Part shown: positions 1-8,255 of the stretch, one piece after another | How the letters are laid out: the number at the start of each line of letters is the position of its first letter | Position numbering within the stretch: position 1 is the stretch's first letter | DNA from: Candidatus Thiodiazotropha endoloripes | GTDB lineage: Bacteria; Pseudomonadota; Gammaproteobacteria; Chromatiales; Chromatiaceae | Direction of reading: 5' to 3' | Assembly (NCBI RefSeq): GCF_001708965.1 | Contig: NZ_LVJW01000003.1 | Location: 868,001-932,000 of the forward strand | Length of the DNA stretch: 64,000 nucleotides | Program-made: the position numbers and the translations under genes | The notes under the pieces: generated by a model | Told to the model about the DNA's origin: nothing | Seen by the model: the letters and a program-made list of their open reading frames with translations, nothing else | The model's database searches: none

Positions 1-489
1 TTCAGGCGGTGCCTCCAGTTCGATCTGACGGCCCGCATTGGCGCCACCGCCAACCCATGATTCGATGTAGTTGGCGATGATGGTGGCACAGGCACTGTCG
101 CTGGCTTCCCAGCAGTTGTGACCATTGGCGACCTTGGTGACCAGGGAAGACTCATCCGGCTCACTGCGATTGATGAAAGGATTGACCGCTTCATAGGCCT
201 GATTGACGTCATCCTCGCGGACGAACAACGGTGCCTGACCGCCGGCGTTGTGGCAGGCGCCGCATCGGTTCTGTGCCCGCAGAGGCTCCCATACACTCAC
301 CCTGAACCCCTGTATGTCACTGGTGCGGGCGGCCGGGCCGCTGTAGGTGCTGGAGGTGACCGTGGTCTCCTGCTGCGGATCGTTGGAGACCCCATCCTGG
401 CACGCCTGCAGGCCGAACAGTGAGAGAATCGCCATCAGCAGCCAGGCAGATCCGTTGAATCCCCGACAGTTTTTATATCCGTTTAACAT
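1..489 (-). CDS. Putative c-type cytochrome-like lipoprotein, cut by the window edge
   Basis: The frame starts at ATG 489 and stays open to base 1, so only the first 163 residues are visible and the C-terminus lies outside the window. The N-terminus has a hydrophobic stretch ending in a lipobox (LQAC, Cys30), which predicts an outer-membrane or periplasmic lipoprotein. One haem-c attachment motif, CGACH (Cys76 to His80), follows, then a second pair of cysteines (HNCW and DSAC) that may form a disulfide. It lies 9 bp downstream of another CXXCH protein with a GGAGAG Shine-Dalgarno sequence, so the two form an operon. The general layout (single CXXCH, short acidic domain) resembles cytochrome modules found beside LamG-like or DUF1588 proteins, but I cannot name the family. 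Haem binding is inferred from the motif only. Confidence 0.75.
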   Translation of the reverse strand, partial: MLNGYKNCRGFNGSAWLLMAILSLFGLQACQDGVSNDPQQETTVTSSTYSGPAARTSDIQGFRVSVWEPLRAQNRCGACHNAGGQAPLFVREDDVNQAYEAVNPFINRSEPDESSLVTKVANGHNCWEASDSACATIIANYIESWVGGGANAGRQIELEAPPE

Positions 490-498
490 GTTCACTGA

Positions 499-1689
499 TC
501 ACTCTCCCGCACAATGGACGGCCGCATGTGCGAACACGTGCTTCATGTTGTAACCGGATTTGAAACTGCTGGTGATTTCGGCGATCTTGTTGCGATCCGC
601 ACGATCCACCGGTGCTCGCAGACAGACCGCCTGAAATGCCTTGGTGACCTGGCATTCGGCAAAGGCGTGGCTGTTGGCCAGCTCCTCGCCCATCGACTTG
701 GCGCCGTAACCTGTACCCGGCAGGTTGCTGTCCCAGCCCAGGCTGGCATTCGGTCCCTCCCGCCAGTAGTTGTCCCAGCGGTCGTCCGGTGTGGTATAGC
801 CATCCTTGAACACTGAGCTGTTGATCAGATACTTGGGCTGGACGCTGCCCGGGGTGTAGGCCAGAGTGCCGATTTCCGGATCATCGGTATATTCAAAGTT
901 GTAGTAGGCGTAGGCCTGTCCGAGGGGTTCCATACCGGCGTGGCAACCCACGCAGTTGTTGAAATAGACGCGGCTGTCACCGCCCGGACTGCGGGAGGCA
1001 TCCTGGCGTACCCGATCGCTGGGGCGGGTCGGATCCTTGATCAGTTCCAGGTCCTTGCAGAGATGGTTGAGCATGGTGAAGCGGAACATGCTCCGGTTGG
1101 TGCCATCGATGAAGAAGGCCCGCGCCGAGGCACGGGTGGTGATCACTCCGGCGGTACCTTCAGGCGGTAGGCCAGTGACACTCGACTGGGTGTTTTGCTG
1201 TAACACCTGTTTCAGGTCGAGGCCCTGATTCTCCATCGTCTCATAGTGATCGTTGTTACTGTTGGAGTAGGCCGGTGAGTTACTGCCTGTGTAGATGATG
1301 TCCGCAGAGAGCAACTGATTGAATGGTACCTCATCGCGTACCATGCCGATCACGGTCGCCGTGTAGTCATTCAGGGGAGCAAAAGGGGTCTGGTCCTCAT
1401 TGGTCCAGGGGGTTGCCCAGTTTTTCAGGGTCACATTATAGAAACCCGGGTGTTCAATCGCCAGCATGGCGGCGGCAAGGGGATCGTTGTTGTTTTCGAT
1501 CTCGTCGACCATCTGTGCCAGGGTATCCGCACTTGGGGGGACCCCGGCGATACGATCGTGTATCCGCTTTGCCTGTTCCCGGGGGCCTGAGACCGCCGGC
1601 ATCATGGTGCCAAGCGCCAGGACCAGCGCAATCACCCTGATGGTTGTGTTATAGCTGTTTCGAGCCGCAGATGGGTGTGTTTCCGACAT
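499..1689 (-). CDS. Secreted protein with one CXXCH haem motif, DUF1588-like C-terminal part
   Basis: A 396-residue protein with an N-terminal hydrophobic segment (about residues 16-34) that looks like an uncleaved signal or anchor. A single haem-c motif CVGCH sits at residues 246-250, followed by AGMEPLG. That context resembles the CXXCH-x-MDPLG signature of DUF1588-type cytochrome domains known from planctomycete-style proteins; the match is to the short motif only. The protein is the first gene of a minus-strand pair with the 1-489 lipoprotein and is divergent from the large lipoprotein at 1977, across a 287-bp intergenic region. A periplasmic electron-transfer or binding role is inferred, with no enzymatic motif seen. 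Confidence 0.75.
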   Translation of the reverse strand: MSETHPSAARNSYNTTIRVIALVLALGTMMPAVSGPREQAKRIHDRIAGVPPSADTLAQMVDEIENNNDPLAAAMLAIEHPGFYNVTLKNWATPWTNEDQTPFAPLNDYTATVIGMVRDEVPFNQLLSADIIYTGSNSPAYSNSNNDHYETMENQGLDLKQVLQQNTQSSVTGLPPEGTAGVITTRASARAFFIDGTNRSMFRFTMLNHLCKDLELIKDPTRPSDRVRQDASRSPGGDSRVYFNNCVGCHAGMEPLGQAYAYYNFEYTDDPEIGTLAYTPGSVQPKYLINSSVFKDGYTTPDDRWDNYWREGPNASLGWDSNLPGTGYGAKSMGEELANSHAFAECQVTKAFQAVCLRAPVDRADRNKIAEITSSFKSGYNMKHVFAHAAVHCAGE

Positions 1690-1792
1690 ATTGACTTGCC
1701 CCTGAATCCCTATTCTCTACACCGACGGCTGAAAGCTCGGCCGGCTGAATGCAACGCTTTCCCTTCCTTCTATATCAGCGGTTATTTTTGTC

Positions 1793-1810
1793 AATCCGAA
1801 GTCACGGATT
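1793..1810. promoter_or_regulatory. Inverted repeat in the divergent intergenic region
   Basis: AATCCG (1793-1798) and CGGATT (1805-1810) form a perfect 6-bp inverted repeat around a 6-bp spacer, placed between the start codons of the two divergent operons (1689 and 1977). Just downstream, GTGAAC occurs twice as a direct repeat (about 1812 and 1833). This is a plausible regulator-binding region, but no consensus was recognised and such short repeats occur by chance. Confidence 0.25.
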
Positions 1811-1976
1811 CGTGAACACTGTTTCTCCAGGTTGTGAACTTGAGCACTGATTGGGGTTTTCGATCAGGTAGACTCTCAAGTCCATGATTTTATTAGTCGA
1901 TAGCAGAATTTAACTCTATCCAAAAGAGACCTCTGTCCGAGCTGCGACAATCATATTTAAGGGAACGGACTGTTTA

Positions 1977-4616
1977 ATGAGACCAGTGAAATCCAAGTGG
2001 CTATTGAGTCCTCTGTCAGCGCTCTCAATGGCCTTTTTGCTGTTCGGTTGCGGTGGCGGTGACAGTCAGGATCCAGACCCGGTGGTGGTCGACTATCCGG
2101 TCGCCTATGTGAAACGGCCAATCACGGAGCAGAGTACCACCGATATCCGGCTCAGTCAGGCCACCGAGGCGGGTGGCGATCTCTATCTGAAAGACAATGC
2201 TTCCGCCGGGGCGGATGAGATCAATCTGACCGGCAACGTGACCGGCGGTGAAGGGGATGTACGGGATGTCTCGGTCTCATTCGACGGCACGAAACTGCTG
2301 TTCTCCCTGAGACTGCCGCTGATCGAGGATGCAGAGCCTGAGGATCAGCCCACCTGGAATGTCTGGGAATACGATATCCCGACGGCACAACTGAAACGGG
2401 TGATTGTCTCCGATATCACAGCGGAGGATGGGCACGACCGTTTTCCCCACTACCTGCCCGATGGACGTATCGTCTTCTCCTCGACCCGTCAGCGGCAGGC
2501 CAAGGCGCGTCTGCTGGATGAGGGCAAGCCACAATATCTGGCGATGGAGCGGGCGGTGAATGAGCCGGCGATGGTGCTGCATGTGATGAACGCTGACGGT
2601 ACCGACATCAACCAGATCTCATTCAACCGCAGTCACGACTTCTCACCCACGGTGATCTCCAGTGGCAAGATTGTATTCAGTCGTTGGGACAATGCAGACG
2701 GCAACAATGCGATTCACCTCTATCGCATCAACCCGGATGGTACAGAGCTGGAACTGCTGTATGGTCTGAACAGTCACGACACCGGTACCGACGGCAGCAC
2801 CATTCAGTTCATGCGTCCCCAGGAGATGCCGGATGGCAGGATCCTCACGCTGATCCAACCTTTCGACGGTACTCAGGAGGGTGGGGCGCTGATCTTCATC
2901 GACACCGAGACCTATATCGATAATGAGCAGCCCACCTGGGACAACGAGGGGATGACCGGGCCTGCCCAGAGCAATGCCACAAACCACGAAATCCCCACTG
3001 ATGGCACGATCACCATGGGTGGACAGCTGCGCAGTGCACATCCGTTGTTCGACAACACCGACCGGCTGTTGATCAGCTGGAGCCCCTGCCGGCTGATGGA
3101 GGATGAGCGGATCGTTCCCTGTAACGATGAGTGGCTGTCCGATCCGGCGGCTGAGCAGGCACCTCCCCTCTACAGCCTGTTCATCTACGATCCCTCAAAA
3201 CAGACCCAGCTACCGATCGTGAAACCCCAGGAGGGGGTTATCTACAGTGATGTGGTCGTGGCGGTTGAGCGCCCCGAGCCGCTGATCATCCATGACAAGA
3301 CAGCCGGCATCGATCTGGATCCGACCCTGGTTTCAGAGAAGGCGGGTCTGCTGCGTATCCGCAGTGTCTACGACCTGGATGGTGTGGATAGTGCGGAGCC
3401 GGATATCGCGACCCTGTCCGACCCCACGCTCACCAGTGCCGACAATCGACCGGCCCGCTTTCTGCGGCTGATCAAGCAGGTTACCCTGCCGGATGATGAT
3501 GTGCTTGAGTTCTCCAACTCCGCCTTCGGCGCCACCGCTCAGTTCGGTATGCGTGAAGTGCTGGGTTATGCACCGATCGATCCCGATGGGTCGGTACAGG
3601 TCAAAGTACCGGCCAATGTACCGGTCAGCTTCAGCGTACTCGATGCTGACGGTCGGCGTAGCGGCGAGGTGCACAGTTTCTGGTTGCAGTTCAGACCGGG
3701 GGAGGTGATCGAGTGTGGCGGTTGTCATGCCGGCGACAGTCCGCTGGCTCATGGTCGTCTGACCGCTGCACCCCCCAGTGTTAACAGCGGTAGCCTGGAG
3801 ACCGGCCAGCCCTTCCCCAATACCAATCCGGAACTCTGGACCGATGTGGGAGAGACCATGGCTCAGACCCGCAACCGTCTGCAGTGTAGAGCCGGCTCCT
3901 GTGATCCGGATATGGATCTGCTGTTTGAGGATGTCTGGAGCGATCCTGCGATGCGTCAGCCTGATTCCCCATTTGCCTATCGGTATGCCGATCTGGACAG
4001 TCCGAATCCACTCAATGATGCGCTCTGCACCTCCAGTTGGAATGAGCTATGCCGTGCAATGATCCATTATGAGCTGCACATCCATCCACTCTGGTCCCTT
4101 CCCCGACTGGTTTTGGACAATGATGGCAATACGCTTGAAGACCGCACTTGTAATGTCTGTCACGATACGGACGATGCCGGTGAAACCGTAGTCCCCGATG
4201 CCCAGCTCGATCTCAGTGGCGGACCATCCGAGGATGAACCGGAACACTTCAGCGCCTACCGTGAACTGCTGTTTGCCGATAACATGCAGGAGGTTGTGGA
4301 TGGCCTGCTGGTGGATGTGCTGGTGCCGGCGGTGGATGAGAATGGCAACCAGCTTTATGAAACGGATGAGAACGGGGAGTTGATTCTGGATGGTGACGGC
4401 AATCCGATTCCTCTACCCGATGTCCCGGTACCGGTACCTGGTGGAGCCTCGATGGTGGCAGGTTCAGCCAACGACAGCCGTTTCACCGAGGTTTTTGAAG
4501 CTGGGGGTGCCCATGCCGGCTACCTCACGGAAGCTGAACTGAAACTGATCTATGAGTGGCTGGATATCGGTGCGCAGTACTTCAATGATCCATTTCTTGC
4601 ACCTGCGGATGACTGA
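1977..4616 (+). CDS. Hydrazine synthase alpha-like (HzsA-related) lipoprotein with beta-propeller and two CXXCH motifs
   Basis: An 879-residue lipoprotein; the signal peptide ends in the lipobox LFGC with Cys25 followed by a Gly/Asp-rich linker. Residues of roughly 50-450 carry PD40/TolB-type propeller blades (for example HVMNADGTDINQIS and YRINPDGTELELLY). The second half has two haem-c motifs, CGGCH (580-584) and CNVCH (725-729). A propeller followed by CXXCH modules is the domain order of the alpha subunit of hydrazine synthase and of the many HzsA-related proteins in non-anammox bacteria. Hydrazine synthesis is not implied, since no HzsB or HzsC partner is present. It heads a six-gene plus-strand cluster, with an AAGGGAA ribosome-binding site before ATG 1977. 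It probably acts as an outer-membrane or periplasmic redox protein; the substrate is unknown. Confidence 0.75.
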   Translation: MRPVKSKWLLSPLSALSMAFLLFGCGGGDSQDPDPVVVDYPVAYVKRPITEQSTTDIRLSQATEAGGDLYLKDNASAGADEINLTGNVTGGEGDVRDVSVSFDGTKLLFSLRLPLIEDAEPEDQPTWNVWEYDIPTAQLKRVIVSDITAEDGHDRFPHYLPDGRIVFSSTRQRQAKARLLDEGKPQYLAMERAVNEPAMVLHVMNADGTDINQISFNRSHDFSPTVISSGKIVFSRWDNADGNNAIHLYRINPDGTELELLYGLNSHDTGTDGSTIQFMRPQEMPDGRILTLIQPFDGTQEGGALIFIDTETYIDNEQPTWDNEGMTGPAQSNATNHEIPTDGTITMGGQLRSAHPLFDNTDRLLISWSPCRLMEDERIVPCNDEWLSDPAAEQAPPLYSLFIYDPSKQTQLPIVKPQEGVIYSDVVVAVERPEPLIIHDKTAGIDLDPTLVSEKAGLLRIRSVYDLDGVDSAEPDIATLSDPTLTSADNRPARFLRLIKQVTLPDDDVLEFSNSAFGATAQFGMREVLGYAPIDPDGSVQVKVPANVPVSFSVLDADGRRSGEVHSFWLQFRPGEVIECGGCHAGDSPLAHGRLTAAPPSVNSGSLETGQPFPNTNPELWTDVGETMAQTRNRLQCRAGSCDPDMDLLFEDVWSDPAMRQPDSPFAYRYADLDSPNPLNDALCTSSWNELCRAMIHYELHIHPLWSLPRLVLDNDGNTLEDRTCNVCHDTDDAGETVVPDAQLDLSGGPSEDEPEHFSAYRELLFADNMQEVVDGLLVDVLVPAVDENGNQLYETDENGELILDGDGNPIPLPDVPVPVPGGASMVAGSANDSRFTEVFEAGGAHAGYLTEAELKLIYEWLDIGAQYFNDPFLAPADD

Positions 4617-4619
4617 CGC

Positions 4620-5375
4620 TTGAGACTGATTAGTAAAATTTCGCTGCGCATCGGCGGGCTGCTGCTGGGGCTACTGCTGCCGTGGTCACTGCAGGCGGAA
4701 GAGAGTCCGTTACGGGTGCAGGTGTTTGCCCCCTACATCGAGATGCATACCGGTCCCGGAGCGGTCTATCCGGTTCACCATGTGGCCGAACGGGATGAGT
4801 GGGTGGTGATTCACAAGCGTCGCACCGACTGGTTCCTGGTGGAGACCCGCCGTGGCAAGCAGGGTTGGGTGGCGATCGATGAGATGCGCCGGACCCGTCT
4901 GGAGGATGGTACCCCGTTGCCATTGAAGGCCTACTCGGAGAGAGATTTCCGGGATCGTACCTGGGAGTTCAGTTTCTATGGCGGTGACATGGAGGGTGCG
5001 GCGCTGTTGGGACTCTATGCGGGCTACGCCTTTAACGAGAATCTTTCCACCGAGGTCAGCTTCTCCCAGGCGCTCGGGGACTTCTCCAGTGAATATCTGT
5101 TTGATGTCAACCTGGTGTCCCAACCCTTTCCGGAGTGGACATTCAGCCCCTTCTTCACCCTAGGCGGTGGTGTGATCCGCACCAACCCAAACGCCACCCT
5201 GGTGGAGACAGAAGACCGTACAGACACTACCGCCCATGTGGGTGCCGGATTGAAGGTCTATCTGACCAGACGCTTCTTCCTTCGCGGGGAGTTTCGTCAC
5301 TATGCCGTGTTTACCAGTCGTGATGAGAATGAGGATTTTGACCAGTGGAAAATCGGACTCGGTTTCTTTTTCTGA
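4620..5375 (+). CDS. SH3-domain protein with C-terminal outer-membrane beta-barrel
   Basis: A 251-residue protein starting at TTG, 3 bp after the stop of the upstream lipoprotein gene, with a cleavable signal peptide (LLLPWSLQAEE). Residues of about 30-95 match a bacterial SH3 module (HTGPGAVYPVHHVAE, then W..V.TRRGKQGWV). The rest, from about residue 115, is alternating hydrophobic strand sequence ending in GLGFFF, the aromatic C-terminus recognised by the BAM machinery. The fusion of a periplasmic SH3 domain to a small barrel suggests an envelope protein that may contact peptidoglycan or partner proteins. The weak ribosome-binding site and the TTG start suggest translational coupling to the gene before it. 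Function unknown. Confidence 0.75.
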   Translation: MRLISKISLRIGGLLLGLLLPWSLQAEESPLRVQVFAPYIEMHTGPGAVYPVHHVAERDEWVVIHKRRTDWFLVETRRGKQGWVAIDEMRRTRLEDGTPLPLKAYSERDFRDRTWEFSFYGGDMEGAALLGLYAGYAFNENLSTEVSFSQALGDFSSEYLFDVNLVSQPFPEWTFSPFFTLGGGVIRTNPNATLVETEDRTDTTAHVGAGLKVYLTRRFFLRGEFRHYAVFTSRDENEDFDQWKIGLGFFF

Positions 5376-6010
5376 GTACAACGGCCCTGCTGGGTCTGTT
5401 GAACCTCTCTACCGGCCAGGCGGAGGAGCAGTTGCTTGGCGACAACCTGCGTGAAGAGCTGCTGGTGGAACCGGAGATCGCCCGGCGGGAGATCACCGAG
5501 CCCGATTTCGATGAAGAGGATTTTGAGATCGGTCTCTATGCCGGGCTGATGAACATCGAGGATTTCGGTACCAGTGCCACCTACGGTCTGCGGCTCGCCT
5601 ATCACGGTACGGAGTCGATCTTTCTTGAGGCGGCCATTGGCACTTCCGAAGCCAACGAAACCAGTTATGAGCAATTGAGTGGTGATGTGCAACTGCTCAC
5701 CGACAGTGAGCGCCGCTTTACCTATTACAATCTCTCCGCCGGTTACAATATTCTACCCGGTGAGGTATTTCTCGGTGGCAAATATGCCTATAACAGTCAG
5801 TTCTATCTGATTGGCGGGATCGGTACGACGCGTTTTGCCGGGGATGATGAATTTACGGTGAATGTGGGTGCAGGCTATCGCTTGCTGATCAATGATTGGC
5901 TGACCATCCATCTCGATGCCAGGGACCACATGTTCGAATCGGATCTGCTCGGCGAGAGCAAAACCACCCATAATTTCGAACTCACCGGTAGCCTGAGCTT
6001 TTTCTTTTGA
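5345..6010 (+). CDS. Outer-membrane beta-barrel protein
   Basis: A 221-residue protein with GTG start at 5345, so its first 31 bp overlap the end of the SH3/barrel gene in another frame. It has a signal peptide (LSTTALLGLLNLSTGQAEE), a short acidic linker and then amphipathic strands typical of the small 'outer membrane beta-barrel domain' family, ending in GSLSFFF. Size and C-terminal Phe agree with an 8-strand barrel. The sequence is a distant relative of the barrel half of its neighbour, which suggests the pair arose by duplication or forms a hetero-complex. The overlap implies coupled translation. Role inferred only from context: an outer-membrane component of the redox locus. Confidence 0.75.
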   Translation: MENRTRFLFLSTTALLGLLNLSTGQAEEQLLGDNLREELLVEPEIARREITEPDFDEEDFEIGLYAGLMNIEDFGTSATYGLRLAYHGTESIFLEAAIGTSEANETSYEQLSGDVQLLTDSERRFTYYNLSAGYNILPGEVFLGGKYAYNSQFYLIGGIGTTRFAGDDEFTVNVGAGYRLLINDWLTIHLDARDHMFESDLLGESKTTHNFELTGSLSFFF

Positions 6011-6022
6011 GGTATAGATAAC

Positions 6023-6541
6023 GTGAAGATGAACTCCTTGTTGTTGAAGCGAATCTTGAAATCCACCCTGCTGCTTGGTCTGCTGACCGGCTTCACTGTT
6101 TCACTCGCCGCCACTGGCGACGCCACCCCGGCACCGGACTTCACCCTGAAGAGCCGCAGCGGGGAGAACATCAAATTGAGTGAACTGCGGGGCAATGTGG
6201 TGATGGTCAATTTCTGGGCCTCCTGGTGTGGTCCATGTCGTCAGGAGATGCCCCTGTTGCAACAGCTCTATGATCGTTACCAGGGGATGGGATTCACCCT
6301 GCTTGGGGTCAATGTGGATGAACAGCCTGCCGCCGCACAGAAGATGTTGAAAGAGATTCCGGTCGACTTCCCGATTCTCTACGACAGCAGTAACAAAGTG
6401 AGTAAACAGTATCAGGTTAAAGCGATGCCCAGCACCTTCATGGTGGACCGGGATGGCAACATCCGGCATCTGCATCAAGGTTACAAACCTGGATATGAAG
6501 ATGACTATCAGCAGCAGATCCGGGCATTGCTGAAAGAGTGA
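6023..6541 (+). CDS. TlpA-family periplasmic thioredoxin-like protein
   Basis: A 172-residue AhpC/TSA-Redoxin fold protein with a signal peptide (residues 1-30) and the active-site motif WCGPC (Cys69, Cys72) in FWASWCGPCRQEMP. The later GYKPGYED and cis-Pro MPST segments are also typical of TlpA/ResA proteins. GTG 6023 is given as the start; ATG 6029 is equally possible. TlpA/ResA relatives reduce disulfides in the periplasm, often to prepare CXXCH apocytochromes for haem attachment. That is a good fit for a locus with at least four CXXCH motifs. Its stop overlaps the next start (GTGA), so the genes are coupled. Confidence 0.9.
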   Translation: MKMNSLLLKRILKSTLLLGLLTGFTVSLAATGDATPAPDFTLKSRSGENIKLSELRGNVVMVNFWASWCGPCRQEMPLLQQLYDRYQGMGFTLLGVNVDEQPAAAQKMLKEIPVDFPILYDSSNKVSKQYQVKAMPSTFMVDRDGNIRHLHQGYKPGYEDDYQQQIRALLKE

Positions 6542-6777
6542 GGCCAGTTGTCATGTTAACCAAACATCGTCTGCTGCCGGTTTTGCTTCTGCTGGCGCTC
6601 AGCGGATGCAGTATCGAGCCCTGGGTGCAACCCTATGAACGGGCGCGCCTGGCCGATCCGATCATGAGCTTCGAGCGGGATCCGGTAGCCAACGGATACC
6701 GTCACCATGTCTATCAGACCAGAGAGGCGGCCCGTGGCGCCGAAGGTGGTGGAGGAGGTGGTTGTGGCTGTAACTGA
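6538..6777 (+). CDS. DUF4266 small lipoprotein
   Basis: A 79-residue protein (GTG 6538, overlapping the previous stop; ATG 6553 is an alternative start) with lipobox LSGC and the conserved segment of DUF4266: EPWVQPYERARLADP, then a His-containing HHVYQTREAARG and a Gly-rich tail ending in CGCN. DUF4266 lipoproteins are regularly encoded directly before DUF3570 barrels, often with thioredoxin-like genes and sometimes with flavin transferase ApbE; that association is known from comparative genomics, and the biochemical role is not established. No apbE gene lies in this window. The Gly codons of the tail also spell GGAGGAGG, which is well placed as the Shine-Dalgarno sequence of the next gene. 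Confidence 0.85.
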   Translation: MRPVVMLTKHRLLPVLLLLALSGCSIEPWVQPYERARLADPIMSFERDPVANGYRHHVYQTREAARGAEGGGGGGCGCN

Positions 6778-7948
6778 GCCTCGTGCGCTGACTCACAGAA
6801 TCGCTTTGCTGTTCTCTCCAGCTCGTCACTGGCTGCTGCTGATGCTGGCGTTGCTGCCTGGATTCAGTCTGTTTGCCACGGTCCTGCCGGAGGATCGGGC
6901 CGACATCATGTACCACCGATACGATGGTGGCGGTGTCGAGGTGGACGGTCCCTCGATCCTGGTGCGTAAATCGGTGATGGATACGGTTTCATTGAGTGCC
7001 AACTACTATGTGGACTCGATCTCCAGTGCCTCTGTCGATGTGGTCTCCACCGCTTCGCCTTACACCGAAGAGCGTACCGAGAGCAGCCTCTCGATGGACT
7101 ATCTGCACAACAAGACCCTGATGAGTCTGGCGCTGACCAAAAGTGACGAAAGTGACTATCTCTCCGAGACCGGCAGCTTCAGCATCAGCCATGACATGTT
7201 CGGTGATCTGACCACCGTCTCCCTGGGTTACTCGGTTGGCAATGACGATATCAGTCGCAATGGGGATGCGGATTTCGGTGATCAGATCAAACGCCAGAAC
7301 TACCGGTTAAGCCTGAGTCAGATCTTGACCAAGAATACGATCCTGGGTGTTGGCTGGGAGACCATCACCGACGAGGGTTTTCTCAACAATCCATATCGCT
7401 CCTATCGTTATCTGGATCCCCTGGCCGGTGATGGCTACAGCTATCTGCCGGAGGTCTATCCGCGCACCAGAACCAGCAACGCGCTGGCGCTGCGGCTGAA
7501 ATACTACCTGCCGTACCGGGCGGCCCTGAGCAGTGAGTATCGCTACTTCAACGATACCTGGGGTATCGACGCCAACAATTTCGAGCTGGCCTACACCCAC
7601 CCCTTCAGGGAGAAGTGGATCTTCGATATTCGTTACCGCTACTACACTCAGGAGGGGGCCGATTTCTACAGTGATCTCTTCTCCCGGCGTGCTCCCCAGA
7701 CCTACCTGGCGCGGGATAAGGAGTTGAGCAGTTTTCAGAGCCATACCCTGGGGTTGGCGATGAGCTATGAGATCAAACCGGGCTTCTTGCAGTTCGTCGA
7801 TCGCGGTACGCTCAATCTGGCCTATGACTACATCTACTTCGACTACGACGATTTCCGGGATCTGACCCGGGGTGGGGTGGTCGGCGAAGAGCCCTTCTAC
7901 TCATTCTCCGCCAATGTGATCAAGGCCTACGTCTCGATCTGGTACTGA
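6764..7948 (+). CDS. DUF3570 outer-membrane beta-barrel protein
   Basis: A barrel protein of about 394 residues when started at GTG 6764, which sits 6 bp after GGAGGAGG; the frame itself is open from 6707, but that longer N-terminus (Val-rich, non-signal) is encoded by the Gly tail of DUF4266 and is unlikely. The signal peptide (WLLLMLALLPGFSLFA) is followed by DRADIMYHRYDGGGVEVDGPS, the recognisable N-terminal DUF3570 block, in which the YDGGG and RKS parts are conserved. The remainder alternates aromatic and polar residues and ends in YVSIWY. DUF3570 proteins are predicted porin-like barrels paired with DUF4266. It is the last gene of the cluster and is followed by a hairpin at 7964-7984. 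Confidence 0.85.
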   Translation: MAVTEPRALTHRIALLFSPARHWLLLMLALLPGFSLFATVLPEDRADIMYHRYDGGGVEVDGPSILVRKSVMDTVSLSANYYVDSISSASVDVVSTASPYTEERTESSLSMDYLHNKTLMSLALTKSDESDYLSETGSFSISHDMFGDLTTVSLGYSVGNDDISRNGDADFGDQIKRQNYRLSLSQILTKNTILGVGWETITDEGFLNNPYRSYRYLDPLAGDGYSYLPEVYPRTRTSNALALRLKYYLPYRAALSSEYRYFNDTWGIDANNFELAYTHPFREKWIFDIRYRYYTQEGADFYSDLFSRRAPQTYLARDKELSSFQSHTLGLAMSYEIKPGFLQFVDRGTLNLAYDYIYFDYDDFRDLTRGGVVGEEPFYSFSANVIKAYVSIWY

Positions 7949-7963
7949 TGACCGGATTCCATC

Positions 7964-7984
7964 AGGTGCGGCTCTGCCGCACCT
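7964..7984 (+). terminator. Hairpin after the DUF3570 gene, possible terminator
   Basis: AGGTGCGGC (7964-7972) pairs perfectly with GCCGCACCT (7976-7984) around a TCT loop, 15 bp after the DUF3570 stop. The 9-bp GC-rich stem is terminator-like, but no T-run follows, so it may only stabilise the 3' end. The rest of the gap up to 8255 holds no convincing gene; a putative CATAAT box lies near 8169. Confidence 0.5.
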
Positions 7985-8255
7985 CTGGGTCGGCTTCAGT
8001 CGGGCCCGCTTTAATACTGATCCAAGCTTGTTACATTCAGATTACCGGCTCGTGATGGATCCGTGTAAATACCTCATCTGGTGGATTAACTTTCCCCGGC
8101 AGATGAGAGTGGGGTCTGAAATCTGTAATCCAAACCCCGCAATTCCTGATTCTTGCACACTTCTGTGTCATAATCGGCGGCTGATTTTTTTACCTGGTGC
8201 AGCCACAACTGAGCTGGGCTGACTTTTTAATACCCCTATTGAGAGGTTGATAGCG

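Noticed and set aside
1977-4616. True hydrazine synthase alpha subunit
   Set aside because: No HzsB/HzsC or other anammox genes in the window, and the gene context is outer-membrane barrels; only a family resemblance is claimed.
6707-6763. N-terminal extension of the DUF3570 frame from ATG 6707
   Set aside because: It overlaps the DUF4266 coding region, gives a basic and Val-rich stretch in front of a normal signal peptide, and lacks a ribosome-binding site; GTG 6764 has GGAGGAGG upstream.
8028-8222. 64-codon frame before yajC
   Set aside because: No ribosome-binding site, odd composition (Trp, Cys, Pro) and no signal; treated as chance.
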